Source: an uncultured Clostridia bacterium (lineage in GTDB: Bacteria > Bacillota > Clostridia > Christensenellales > UBA1242). Taken from it: a stretch of 24,282 nucleotides of DNA. Below the pieces are notes generated by a model. It was not told the DNA's origin. It ran no database searches and saw nothing but the letters and a program-made list of their open reading frames with translations. The stretch covers positions 1 through 24,282 of the forward strand of contig CALNBM010000061.1 of the NCBI GenBank assembly GCA_937874195.1, written 5' to 3'. Within the stretch, counting starts at the first letter, position 1, and every line of letters starts with the position of its first letter. The translations under genes and the position numbers were made by a program. This document shows, in pieces, positions 1 to 7,561 of the stretch.

Positions 1-1
1 G

Positions 2-307
2 TTGGCAGACCCAGTTGTTTCACCGGGATACACTGATGGGTTAATCGGAACAAAAAACGAAGTTAAGTTAAAATTTGTCGCAGACAATCTTACTAGCGAT
101 TTGTCAGGTAAAAATGCTGAAAAAATGGTGAAAAAAATTATAAAAACTAAAGAAAAAAATTTAATTAATAAAAACGAATCACTGGGCACTACGCCTAGGC
201 GCAATATTGATTTACTAGGTAGTTTAAGCGACCTTACAAGCGGAAGTGGCGATAAAGGTACACCCATTGTGCTTATAAAAAACTATTTCGACACTTACGC
301 AGATTAA
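2..307 (+). CDS. C-terminal fragment of an unrecognised protein
   Basis: The frame is open from the window edge and ends at a TAA. About 101 residues are visible. The first codon is TTG with nothing readable upstream, so this is probably the tail of a longer protein. It is rich in Lys, Asn, Ser and Gly, with a KxxEKMVKKIIKTKEKN-like basic helix in the middle and a Gly/Ser-rich stretch before the C-terminal IVLIKNYFDTYAD. There are no Cys residues and no membrane segment, and I recognise no family motif. The first 60 bases look less AT-rich than the following DNA, as expected of coding sequence. Function unknown. A terminator-like hairpin lies about 250 bases downstream at 557-589. Confidence 0.55.
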   Translation: MADPVVSPGYTDGLIGTKNEVKLKFVADNLTSDLSGKNAEKMVKKIIKTKEKNLINKNESLGTTPRRNIDLLGSLSDLTSGSGDKGTPIVLIKNYFDTYAD

Positions 308-556
308 ATTTAAAACTCCATACTTAAAAAAATATTATTTAACACTTGCTAACAAATTATAAATCTTGAAACAAAACTTTTAATAAATGTAGATAAAATT
401 TGTATTATATAAAATAATAAAATAGAAAATATCTATTTTAATGCATTTTGAAAAACGAATAGGTTTAAGTTAGTTTGTTTTAATACTTTTAAGTTTTAGT
501 GAAATATATTGTAAATAATTAAATTATCTTATTTTTCTAAACATTAATACTTAATC

Positions 557-589
557 AAAAAAAAGCATGTTTCCGCTCGTGACTTTTTT
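557..589 (+). terminator. Probable intrinsic terminator
   Basis: A7G (559-565) pairs with CT6 (583-589). CATG (566-569) stacks on CGTG (578-581) with one bulged A, leaving an 8-nt loop, and the 3' arm is itself a run of six T. It lies 250 bases after the stop of the first gene, so it may end that gene's long 3' UTR or a small transcript. Confidence 0.5.
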
Positions 590-672
590 GTTTCTATCCC
601 TAAAAAATAATATTATGCACATTGCAAAATAAATAAATAATAATCTTGAAAAAGATATTACTTAATTAAAGT

Positions 673-701
673 TTGCGACAAATAAAAATATATGCTATTT
701 T
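673..701 (+). promoter_or_regulatory. ogg promoter, probably giving a (near-)leaderless mRNA
   Basis: A -35-like TTGCGA (673-678) is followed by a 17-nt spacer and the extended -10 TGCTATTTT (693-701). The predicted start of transcription is near 708, only about five bases before the ATG at 713. No Shine-Dalgarno sequence lies in between. Confidence 0.5.
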
Positions 702-712
702 ATTTATGAGTT

Positions 713-1588
713 ATGGAAAAAAAATCGCTAGAAATTTTAATAAAAAACACAAACGAATTTAACATCACTCACATCTTAGAATGCGGGCAGGTGTTTCGTT
801 TTAAAAAGCATGATTTTGGTTATATCGTATATGCTAGTGATAAAAAGATGGAGGTTATTTGTCAAAAAAATAGTACTAAAATTTTTTGTGATGATATAGA
901 ATTTGTCAAAAATTACTTTGATATGTCAACAAATTATGCTAATATTAAAAAGAAGTTGATGGTTCATAATTTTATGCAAAAACCAATTAAAGAAGTTTAT
1001 GGTATAAGGATATTAAAACAACTTCCACTTGAAATGTTAATTAGTTTTATTATTTCAGCAAATAATAACATTCCAAGAATTAAAAAAACTCTGGAAAAAA
1101 TATGCGAAAAATATGGTACAAATATGGGTGATTATTATGCTTTTCCAACCATTCAGCAACTCGCAAATATTCCTATCGAGTTTTTTAAAAAAGCAGGGGC
1201 AGGCTATCGAGATAAGTATTTATATGAAACTATTAAGATGTTAAGCAATGGTTATAACCTAGGGCGCTTATATAATTTAAAAACCGAAGACGCAAGAAAA
1301 GAACTAATAAAATTTAAAGGCGTGGGTAGAAAAGTTGCCGATTGTATATTGTTGTTTGGGTTTGGAAAAACTGATGTATTTCCAACTGACACTTGGGTGG
1401 TGAAAGTGTATAAAGAATTATATGGTAAAAATCTTCCTGCAAATAAAGTAAGCGAGCATTTTGAAAAATTATTTGGAGAAAATGGCGGCTACGCACAACA
1501 ATATTTATATTATGAAAGAATGATTCGAAATAAAAAGGAGAAAATAAATGATAACAACCAAAAAAATTGCACTACTTGTGGATGTTGA
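713..1588 (+). CDS. ogg: 8-oxoguanine DNA glycosylase / AP lyase (OGG1 type)
   Basis: The 291-residue product should excise 8-oxoguanine from DNA and nick the abasic site (base excision repair). The N-terminal OGG domain shows ECGQVFRF (23-30), matching the GQxFRW signature. The core has SANNNIPRI (115-123). The helix-hairpin-helix spans about 198-216 (FKGVGRKVADC). Lys207 aligns with the OGG1 Schiff-base lysine, and Asp226 in PTDTW is the catalytic aspartate. The C-terminus ends in a small Cys-rich tail (NCTTCGC) whose codons overlap the next gene by 41 bases, so the two are probably co-transcribed. The ATG at 713 is preceded by an extended -10 box rather than a ribosome binding site. Family assignment is firm. 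Exact base preference cannot be read from sequence. Confidence 0.92.
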   Translation: MEKKSLEILIKNTNEFNITHILECGQVFRFKKHDFGYIVYASDKKMEVICQKNSTKIFCDDIEFVKNYFDMSTNYANIKKKLMVHNFMQKPIKEVYGIRILKQLPLEMLISFIISANNNIPRIKKTLEKICEKYGTNMGDYYAFPTIQQLANIPIEFFKKAGAGYRDKYLYETIKMLSNGYNLGRLYNLKTEDARKELIKFKGVGRKVADCILLFGFGKTDVFPTDTWVVKVYKELYGKNLPANKVSEHFEKLFGENGGYAQQYLYYERMIRNKKEKINDNNQKNCTTCGC

Positions 1589-2477
1589 TAATGTTAAAAT
1601 CGGCGGCGAGGCTTTTAATGAACTTTATGGAAAATTAAACGAGATAGGAGATGTTGTTTATTGTAAGTTTTATGGTTACAACGACAGAAAACATATTTAT
1701 CTTAGCGATGCAATCGCAAAATTTGGCTATGAGACAGCACCGTTTATGAGATATAAGAAAAGATTTAGTCAACTAGATTCCAGAATGATTGTTGATGCAC
1801 TTAAATTAAACTACACTAAAACAGAAATAGATACCTACTGCATTGTTGCGGGTGACGGAGATTTAATTCCATTATTAGTTGAATTAAAAACCAGCGGAAG
1901 AACATTAATTGACATCAATACGCCTTATCAAGAACAAAATTATCATTTGTTTGATGCGCATTTAAACTTAGACACTCTTTTATTAGAAGCAGAAACTTAT
2001 AAACCTAAAATAAGAAAAAGTACTGCTAAGCCTAAAGTTGAAAAACCAAAACCAACAATAACCGTGCAAAGAGAAGCTGCAGTTCAAAAAGAAATATTTA
2101 CTGCGCCAAGACAAGTTGAAAAACCAAAGGAAATAATTGTTAAATCAAAAATGGTTGATAAAAAAGAAGACTCTTTTAATCTTGAAGACATGATACAAAA
2201 ACCAACCAAAACGGATTCAGTTGTGGAAGAAAAATCAACTCAATCAGTTGACGATCAGTTAGGTGAAGTGTTAAGAAATATCACAAATCGTTATGCAGAA
2301 TTAGATTTTGAAACAAATGATGATATGGATAAAAAATTGCAATTAATAAAAGATATTGAAAGTTTTATTAAAACAGAAACGAGTAAGGGTGAGGGATTAA
2401 ACAGTTCCAACGAAGAAGTAAGGCAGATTTTTGCGGAGTTGAGTGGGATTGTTGACGATATGAAAAACGCAATTTAG
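1548..2477 (+). CDS. NYN/PIN-like domain protein (LabA/DUF88 family), putative RNase
   Basis: A 309-residue protein. Residues 1-150 form an NYN (PIN-fold, LabA/DUF88) domain: IALLVDVDNV (7-16, Asp12 and Asp14), DSRMIVDALK (77-86, Asp77 and Asp83) and VAGDGDLIPLL (100-110, Asp103 and Asp105). These give the acidic metal-binding set expected of a nuclease. The rest, about 150-310, is a Lys/Glu/Pro-rich, probably disordered linker followed by an acidic helical segment. I see no OST-HTH/LOTUS domain. The start has a strong AAGGAG (1535-1540), 7 bases before the ATG and inside the ogg reading frame. The 41-base overlap with ogg argues for one operon. The family is known or suspected to act on RNA; the substrate here is unknown. 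Confidence 0.85.
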   Translation: MITTKKIALLVDVDNVKIGGEAFNELYGKLNEIGDVVYCKFYGYNDRKHIYLSDAIAKFGYETAPFMRYKKRFSQLDSRMIVDALKLNYTKTEIDTYCIVAGDGDLIPLLVELKTSGRTLIDINTPYQEQNYHLFDAHLNLDTLLLEAETYKPKIRKSTAKPKVEKPKPTITVQREAAVQKEIFTAPRQVEKPKEIIVKSKMVDKKEDSFNLEDMIQKPTKTDSVVEEKSTQSVDDQLGEVLRNITNRYAELDFETNDDMDKKLQLIKDIESFIKTETSKGEGLNSSNEEVRQIFAELSGIVDDMKNAI

Positions 2478-2512
2478 CATTAGGCAAAACAAATTCCAAC
2501 AATATACTTTAT

Positions 2513-2579
2513 AAACGGAAAATTATTTGTCGGTCACATATTAAGATATGTGTTCTCTCGAATAAACTTCCGTTTTTTT
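2513..2579 (+). terminator. Compound long hairpin with T-tract after the NYN gene
   Basis: Three nested stems: AAACGGAA (2513-2520) with TTCCGTTT (2568-2575); TTATTTG (2523-2529) with CGAATAA (2559-2565, one G-U); CACATA (2535-2540) with TATGTG (2547-2552), loop TTAAGA. A run of seven T (2573-2579) follows. It lies 36 bases after the NYN stop and should end the ogg-NYN transcript. It is longer and more layered than a simple terminator. Confidence 0.75.
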
Positions 2580-3097
2580 CGTTTATGGTTCTTTTTGCTA
2601 ATTAGTTTATTATTATTGTTCTTATCTATGTTCTAACACACTTTCGTTAAATAAAAATTTAGTCCTTATTTCTTTTTGTTAAATTAATTAATATAAGTTT
2701 ATAGACAATTAATATGATTGTCTTTCGCATCTAGTCTTGTGCTATATGATAGATTTTTTTTTAAGTGTGTGTGCTTAAGCACATTCTATTAAATAAAAAT
2801 TTAGATTTGCTCTCTTACAATTTTGTTACTAAATTAATATCAAAGTGGCTTTGTACCAATTAATATAAAAATATAAGAAATAATAAAAGACTATTATTCC
2901 TTATACTGTCACAAACTACAATGCCAACCTTTTTATTGTGACATACATTTTTTATGGATAAACTTCTAAACTTTGTTTCTCTTTCTCTTAACAATAAATC
3001 AATAAAAATTAAAATCATCAGTCACAGTACTTACATGGTGTTTCTTAGCTTATTAGTACAGCGTTCTTTTTGGTGGTAGGTAAACATATAAAATTAT
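2580..3097. other. AT-rich intergenic region with palindromes
   Basis: No gene-length ORF. Besides the duplicated block described separately, it holds GACAAT/ATTGTC (2704-2709 with 2717-2722), a perfect 14-bp palindrome TGTGCTTAAGCACA (2770-2783), and TGTCACAA (2907-2914) with TTGTGACA (2936-2943). A possible -10 box TATAAA (3087-3092) sits right before the next start codon. Confidence 0.55.
2636..2867. repeat. Diverged tandem duplication, two copies of about 85 bases
   Basis: Copy A (about 2636-2716) and copy B (about 2779-2867) share CACA/CACAT, then the identical 16-mer TTAAATAAAAATTTAG (2647-2662; 2789-2804), then AAATTAAT, then CAATTAATAT (2706-2715; 2857-2866), in the same order and similar spacing. 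The unit is AT-rich, and the 16-mer can form a small hairpin (TAAAT/ATTTA). Confidence 0.5.
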
Positions 3098-4159
3098 GTG
3101 AAGAAATATTCGTTATTTGGGCTTGTATTTGTTATTATAGGCAGTTTTATTGGTGCGGGCTTTGCAAGTGGGAAAGAAATTGCCAATTATTTTGCGCGTC
3201 ATAAACTTTTCGGGCTTTTTTTTGCAATCGTGCTTGGTGCAGTTTTTTATTTTTTTATTTTACAAACACTTAAAATAGGAAGAACATTAAATCATAATAA
3301 CTTATATAACAGTTGTTTTGGAAAGGCTAGGGGAATTATAAAATGGCTTGTTGTTGTTGCTTGTTTTATTGTTGTGGGCGCGATGATTGCTGGGAACACA
3401 AGCTTAATAAGAGCAACTTTTAATCCCACAGTAGTTTTTCTTTTAAATGCAATAATGCTTATATTTGTGGGAATAATTATTAGTAACGGTTATAGTCTAG
3501 TTGCAAAAGCAAATACTGTTTTATTGCCAATAATTATTTTTGTTATTTTGTTGGTGTGTGTGCTGTTTCTAAAAAATAGCGCTATTGAACTTATAGCGTT
3601 TAAAAGTAAAACTAGCGCGATTGTTGCGCTATTTAATAGCATTGAATATATGTCTTTTAATTTAATTAGCACGGGTGTTTTTTTAATAGAGATAGGTAAA
3701 TATTATTCGCTTAAACAAATAAAAAAAGCCAGCATTATTTCAGCCATTTTTATTACAATTATGATTTTTTTAATTTCTTTTACATTAATTGTAAGCGGAG
3801 AAATTATGCAGTGCGATTTGCCTATTATTACAATGGCACTAAATATTGATAAAAGGTTAGCAATATATGTGTCTATAGTAATATTTTTTGCTCTTTTAAC
3901 TTCGCTTATAACAAACGTATACACAATTAGTAAATATCTTGAAAATTTATTTAAAAACAATATTCCACGCATAACTTTTATTTTGATAATAGGCTTTTTA
4001 ATTAGTTTATTTGGTTTTTCTTTTATTGTTGTAAATTTCTATTCTGCTATAGGAGTACTTGGATTATTCTTTTCAACAAGTGTTGCTTTAATAAAAATTG
4101 ATAACAGCACTATACAAATTAATAGTAATGTAACTTTCAAAAAATTGAACATGGATTAA
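3098..4159 (+). CDS. YkvI-like polytopic membrane protein (putative transporter)
   Basis: 353 residues, almost all hydrophobic, with about ten predicted membrane segments. The first helix carries GSFIGAGFASGKEI (15-28), the GAGFASG-E signature of the YkvI family (B. subtilis YkvI), a distant relative of the LeuT-fold/APC transporters. Substrate unknown. The start is GTG at 3098: the ATG two bases upstream is out of frame and stops at once. There is no clear Shine-Dalgarno. A -10-like TATAAA (3087-3092) ends six bases before the GTG, so the mRNA may be leaderless, though no good -35 is visible. It stands alone, more than 200 bases from the genes on either side. Confidence 0.8.
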   Translation: MKKYSLFGLVFVIIGSFIGAGFASGKEIANYFARHKLFGLFFAIVLGAVFYFFILQTLKIGRTLNHNNLYNSCFGKARGIIKWLVVVACFIVVGAMIAGNTSLIRATFNPTVVFLLNAIMLIFVGIIISNGYSLVAKANTVLLPIIIFVILLVCVLFLKNSAIELIAFKSKTSAIVALFNSIEYMSFNLISTGVFLIEIGKYYSLKQIKKASIISAIFITIMIFLISFTLIVSGEIMQCDLPIITMALNIDKRLAIYVSIVIFFALLTSLITNVYTISKYLENLFKNNIPRITFILIIGFLISLFGFSFIVVNFYSAIGVLGLFFSTSVALIKIDNSTIQINSNVTFKKLNMD

Positions 4160-4326
4160 AACAAAATTCTTAGCTATTATTTAATTACATACAATAAACC
4201 AAACTATACAATAAAACTTTTATATTAGAAATTCTGTTATTTTAATTTTAGAAATGTTTTATTTTGATACTTTTTAGTGATTGTAAAAAACAAATATGTC
4301 GCATAAGTAAGTAAAATCAATTTCAT

Positions 4327-4367
4327 TTGACAAAATTCCACGCAATATATATACTTATTTTTAAGTA
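4327..4367 (+). promoter_or_regulatory. Promoter and probable autoregulatory operator of the Fur-family gene
   Basis: Consensus -35 TTGACA (4327-4332), 17-nt spacer, -10 TATACT (4350-4355). Overlapping the -10 and the expected transcription start is a perfect inverted repeat TACTTA-TTTT-TAAGTA (4352-4367), well placed to block RNA polymerase. The Shine-Dalgarno AAGG (4367-4370) follows. That the gene's own product binds here is inference. Confidence 0.7.
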
Positions 4368-4377
4368 AGGTAATAAA

Positions 4378-4755
4378 ATGAAATTAAAAAGAACTAAAAC
4401 GCGTGAATTGGTATATAAAGAATTAAAAAAGAGTCAACTCCCACTATCGGCGGCTCAACTTTTTTCTAATCTAGAAAACGCAAGTCTTACGCTGTCGTCA
4501 ATTTATCGTACGTTAAACGCATATCTAAAAAACAATATTATTTTAAAACAAACAGATTCAAACGGTGTTTCACTCTATTCACTTAATAAAGAGGAGCATA
4601 AACATTTTTTAATTTGTAAAACCTGTGAAAGCAAAATCACTCTTGATTATTGCCCTTATCACTTAATAAATGAAGAACTAAAAACCAAACATGGGTTTGA
4701 AATAGATGAACATAATGTTGTGCTTTACGGCACCTGCAAAAACTGTACGGATTAA
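4378..4755 (+). CDS. zur: Fur-family metal-responsive repressor, probably Zur
   Basis: 125 residues, slightly short for the family (usually 135-150). The N-terminal winged helix includes the recognition helix TLSSIYRTLNAYLKNNII (38-55), the SxxTVYRxL-like element of Fur proteins. The C-terminal dimerisation half has HKHFLICKTC (74-83) and the closing pair C120-K-N-C123. Cys80, Cys83, Cys120 and Cys123 make the structural zinc site. It is convergent with the zinc transporter operon, 45 bases from the end of znuB. A Fur-type 7-1-7 operator lies at the znuA promoter, so Zur is the most likely specificity; Fur, PerR or Mur cannot be excluded from sequence. The ATG at 4378 has AAGG 7-8 bases upstream. 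Confidence 0.85.
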   Translation: MKLKRTKTRELVYKELKKSQLPLSAAQLFSNLENASLTLSSIYRTLNAYLKNNIILKQTDSNGVSLYSLNKEEHKHFLICKTCESKITLDYCPYHLINEELKTKHGFEIDEHNVVLYGTCKNCTD

Positions 4756-4800
4756 AGCACAATTCATATATTATAACCCATACTTAATTTTTTCTTTTAC

Positions 4801-5652
4801 TTATGCGGCTTTGCTTTTCTTTATAATGTTTTCTAAAGCCCAGCAACAAAAATATGCTAGAATATCGATAATAACAATAGTTGCACCAACAGGTGTGCCA
4901 ATAAGAATGGCTAGCAATATCCCCACAACTGAATTTATCACTCCAATTATGCATGCAAATATTATAACCATTTTATAACTTTTGCATATTCGAATAGCGC
5001 TAATTGCTGGAAAAACTACAAGTGCTGAAATAAGAAGTGCTCCCACCAGTTTCATAGCAAGCACAATAACAATTCCAATAATAAATGCTAAAACATTGTT
5101 ATATTTATTTGTTTGTATGCCGGTCGCTTTTGAAAAATTTTCATCAAAAGTAACGGCGAAAATTTTATTGTGAAAAATTATAAAAAATGCCAGCACTAAA
5201 ATTGTTAAAATTATTGAAACCCACACTTCCACTTGGGTTAGCGTGAGAATAGAGATTGAGCCAAAAAGTGTGGTACAAACATCTCCTGAAATGTTAGCAG
5301 ATGTGGAAAACAAATTTAAAATAAAATAACCAAAAGCAAGTGAGCCCACTGAGAGCATAGCGATAGCGCTATCGCTTTTTACTTTGCTTTTAGTTGATAA
5401 TCTAATTAGTAGGATAGCAACAATAATTGTTAGTGGCATGGTTAAATATAAGTCTGCAATAGTAAGCACCATTGCAAGAGAAAGTGCTCCAAACGCCACA
5501 TGCGAAAGTCCATCGCCAATCATTGCATATTTTTTTAATACAAGCGTAACGCCAAGTATTGCACAAGCAAGTGAAATAAGTGTGCCAACAATTAATGCAT
5601 ATTTAACAAAATCAAAAGATAAATAATACGCTATTTCTTCTAAAATATTCAT
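4801..5652 (-). CDS. znuB: Zinc ABC transporter permease (ABC-3 family)
   Basis: 283 residues with eight or so membrane segments. It shows the ABC-3 family motif GDGLSHVAFG (46-55) in a cytoplasmic loop and VGALLISALVVFPA in a later helix. It forms the membrane channel that receives zinc (or manganese) from the binding protein and couples to ZnuC. Its ATG overlaps the znuC stop in an ATGA arrangement (5649-5652), so translation is probably coupled. It is last in the operon znuA-znuC-znuB and convergent with the Fur-family gene. No strong terminator is visible in the 45-base gap. Confidence 0.93.
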   Translation of the reverse strand: MNILEEIAYYLSFDFVKYALIVGTLISLACAILGVTLVLKKYAMIGDGLSHVAFGALSLAMVLTIADLYLTMPLTIIVAILLIRLSTKSKVKSDSAIAMLSVGSLAFGYFILNLFSTSANISGDVCTTLFGSISILTLTQVEVWVSIILTILVLAFFIIFHNKIFAVTFDENFSKATGIQTNKYNNVLAFIIGIVIVLAMKLVGALLISALVVFPAISAIRICKSYKMVIIFACIIGVINSVVGILLAILIGTPVGATIVIIDILAYFCCWALENIIKKSKAA

Positions 5653-6365
5653 ACTTTCCCCTTTTTGCGTGAGTTGAGTTTAAAAGAACTGGCATGCCCA
5701 TCCTTTAAAAACTTTTCTTTAGTTCCTGCAAACTCCATTGTGCTATTTAGAAGAATAATATGAGTTGCATTTTCTAACACTTTATCAATGTTGTGAGAAA
5801 TCATAAGAATAGTTAAGCCTTTTTTATTTAAGTCTTTTAATATTTTATAGAACGCAATAGTGCTTTTTGTATCCATTCCTGCGGTGGGTTCGTCTAGCAC
5901 TATAAATTCGTTAGTAGCACAAAGTGCTCTCGCTAACAGCACTCGTTGTTGCTGTCCGCCGGAAAGTTCACGAAAAGGTTTAAGTTTTAGTTGTTCAATG
6001 CAAAGTGCGTTTATAATATCTTTTGCTTTTGCTTTTTCAGTTTTGCTATAAAACGGACGAAGCTTTATGTTGTTTAAAAATCCCATCATAACCACTTCTT
6101 CCACTATTGCAGGAAAGTCTTTTTGCAGTTCTGTTTGTTGGGGAAGGTATCCTATTCCTTTTCTATTAAAGTTTTTATCAAAAACAATCTTTCCGCTTAA
6201 AGGATTTTCTAATCCTAAAATAGTTTTAATAAGCGTACTTTTTCCGCTGCCGTTTTCACCCACAACACATGCGTAATCGCCTTTATTAAGTTCAAAAGAA
6301 ATACCACTGCATACAGATTTGTGGTCGTATCCAATATTTAAGTTTATACATTCAAAAATTTTCAT
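5649..6365 (-). CDS. znuC: Zinc ABC transporter ATP-binding protein
   Basis: 238 residues with a complete ABC ATPase core: Walker A GENGSGKS (36-43), Q-loop LPQQ (74-77), signature LSGGQQQ (134-140), Walker B FIVLDEP (154-160) and H-loop His191 (MISHN). It powers zinc import through ZnuB. The start codon overlaps the last base of the znuA stop (TAATG), and the stop overlaps the znuB start (ATGA), a tightly coupled operon. The C-terminus is basic (NSRKKGKV). Metal specificity is inferred from the neighbours; manganese transporters share the same architecture. Confidence 0.94.
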   Translation of the reverse strand: MKIFECINLNIGYDHKSVCSGISFELNKGDYACVVGENGSGKSTLIKTILGLENPLSGKIVFDKNFNRKGIGYLPQQTELQKDFPAIVEEVVMMGFLNNIKLRPFYSKTEKAKAKDIINALCIEQLKLKPFRELSGGQQQRVLLARALCATNEFIVLDEPTAGMDTKSTIAFYKILKDLNKKGLTILMISHNIDKVLENATHIILLNSTMEFAGTKEKFLKDGHASSFKLNSRKKGKV

Positions 6366-7336
6366 TAGTTAAGCGCCTTTTTTAAATTTGTTAAATTGTT
6401 TTCCATAATATCAAGAAAAGTTATTTTGCCCAAGTTGTCTGCATCTATTGATTGACAAGAGTGCAAAATTAATATTTCAACATTATGTGGATGATTGCAT
6501 CCGCTTATAACAGTTTCGGCAAGACTATTATTAGAACTTTCTAGCACAATAATATAATTCAAGTTTGAGTTATTAACTGTTTCTATTAGGCTTGTGATAG
6601 TGGATGGGCTTGCTTCAATTTCTGCTGAACAACTAGAAAAGGCAGCGTGATACCCTATGCCATAATCGTAAGTTAAATATCTAAAAGGAAAACGGTCGGC
6701 AACAAGTAAACTTTTAGTGCTTCCACCAATTTCTTCTTCATAACGAAAGTGAAGATTCCCAAGTTTGCTTATGTAATTATTTGCGTTTTCTTGCAGAATT
6801 ACACTTCTTTCAGGATAAACTAAAAGCAGACTTTCTAACACGATTTCCGTCATTGTCATCATATTTTTTAAAGACATCCAAATATGTTCGTCAGCATGGA
6901 CAATGTCGTGTTCTTCTTCGTCGCCATGTATGTGATTGGGGTTAGGTTGAACGATGTTTTCATTACTCTCTTCTAGTGTTTCAACTTGAGATAAAAGTTC
7001 TAGTGTTTTTAAGTTTACATTACTTGCTGAGCGAATAATATCTTCCACCCAGTTATCGCTGTTTCCGCCAATAAAAATAAACAACTCGCACTTAGAAATT
7101 GTTACAATATCGTTAGCGGTTGGAATATAATTATGAAGATCAACTCCGCCTGTTTGAAGCAAGGTAATTTCTTCGTCATTTCCCATTATTTCTCGTGCAA
7201 TTTCGTATATTGGAAAAATAGTAACCACCACTCTATTTGACTTTTTTTGTCCGGCAAAAATGAGTAGCCCGGAAATTAATCCGACAACCACTGCAAATAA
7301 TGTTATAATTGATATAATTGTTTTAAATTTTTTCAT
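6365..7336 (-). CDS. znuA: Zinc-binding substrate protein of the ABC transporter (ZnuA/AdcA type)
   Basis: 323 residues from the ATG at 7336; an upstream in-frame TTG (7360) would add eight residues but fits less well. Residues 8-29 form a hydrophobic N-terminal segment. There is no lipobox Cys, so it looks membrane-anchored rather than a lipoprotein. Metal-site elements are DLHNYIP (His68), a His/Asp/Glu-rich loop at 135-151 (His135, 137, 143, 147, 151) and DEHIWMS. Where many ZnuA proteins have a third His, this one has LVADRFPFRYLTYDYGI (Asp214), the form I recall from Clostridia, followed by CSAEIEAS. The His-rich loop favours zinc over manganese. First gene of the operon, under a consensus promoter with a Fur-family box. 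No clear Shine-Dalgarno. Confidence 0.9.
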   Translation of the reverse strand: MKKFKTIISIITLFAVVVGLISGLLIFAGQKKSNRVVVTIFPIYEIAREIMGNDEEITLLQTGGVDLHNYIPTANDIVTISKCELFIFIGGNSDNWVEDIIRSASNVNLKTLELLSQVETLEESNENIVQPNPNHIHGDEEEHDIVHADEHIWMSLKNMMTMTEIVLESLLLVYPERSVILQENANNYISKLGNLHFRYEEEIGGSTKSLLVADRFPFRYLTYDYGIGYHAAFSSCSAEIEASPSTITSLIETVNNSNLNYIIVLESSNNSLAETVISGCNHPHNVEILILHSCQSIDADNLGKITFLDIMENNLTNLKKALN

Positions 7337-7352
7337 ATTAATTACGCGAGCC

Positions 7353-7373
7353 AAATGCAAATCATTCGCATTT
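7353..7373 (-). promoter_or_regulatory. Fur/Zur-type operator (7-1-7 inverted repeat) of znuACB
   Basis: On the plus strand, AAATGC (7353-7358) and GCATTT (7368-7373) are exact inverted repeats. The core TGCAAAT-C-ATTCGCA (7356-7370) has the 7-1-7 geometry of Fur-family boxes, with the conserved AAT-n-ATT centre. It lies just downstream of the predicted znuA transcription start and upstream of its ATG, a repressing position. Confidence 0.75.
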
Positions 7374-7383
7374 ATTAAGTATA

Positions 7384-7412
7384 ATATTATTTAAAATATA
7401 TAGTTATGTCAA
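7384..7412 (-). promoter_or_regulatory. znuACB promoter
   Basis: Read on the minus strand: -35 TTGACA (7407-7412), 17-nt spacer, -10 TAATAT (7384-7389). Transcription should start near 7377, placing the operator at 7353-7373 inside the first transcribed bases and leaving a leader of about 40 nt. Confidence 0.75.
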
Positions 7413-7478
7413 ATATTTAAAGGTAAAAGTTAAAAGTAAAAAAATTTTAGCGCGTGGGCAATGAAGTTAATTAGATGC

Positions 7479-7507
7479 TTGTGCTTTTAAATATATTATG
7501 ATATAAT
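7479..7507 (+). promoter_or_regulatory. Promoter of the small membrane protein gene
   Basis: Perfect extended -10 TGATATAAT (7499-7507) with a partial -35 TTGTGC (7479-7484) at a 17-nt spacing. Expected start near 7514, giving a leader of about 48 nt. Confidence 0.6.
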
Positions 7508-7561
7508 CTTAAACTATAATTGGGCTATTTGTGTATGAACTAAAAAACAATGGAGAATAAA

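Larger units (their letters stand above)
308..712. other. AT-rich intergenic region before ogg
   Basis: About 400 bases with no convincing ORF. It holds one terminator-like hairpin (557-589) and the ogg promoter (673-701). The rest is low-complexity A/T with no tRNA, riboswitch or long repeat that I can see. Confidence 0.6.

Noticed and set aside
6365..7360. Upstream TTG start for znuA at 7360
   Set aside because: It would place the start inside the Fur-family operator and give a poorer signal-anchor. The ATG at 7336 begins the typical MKKFK signal.
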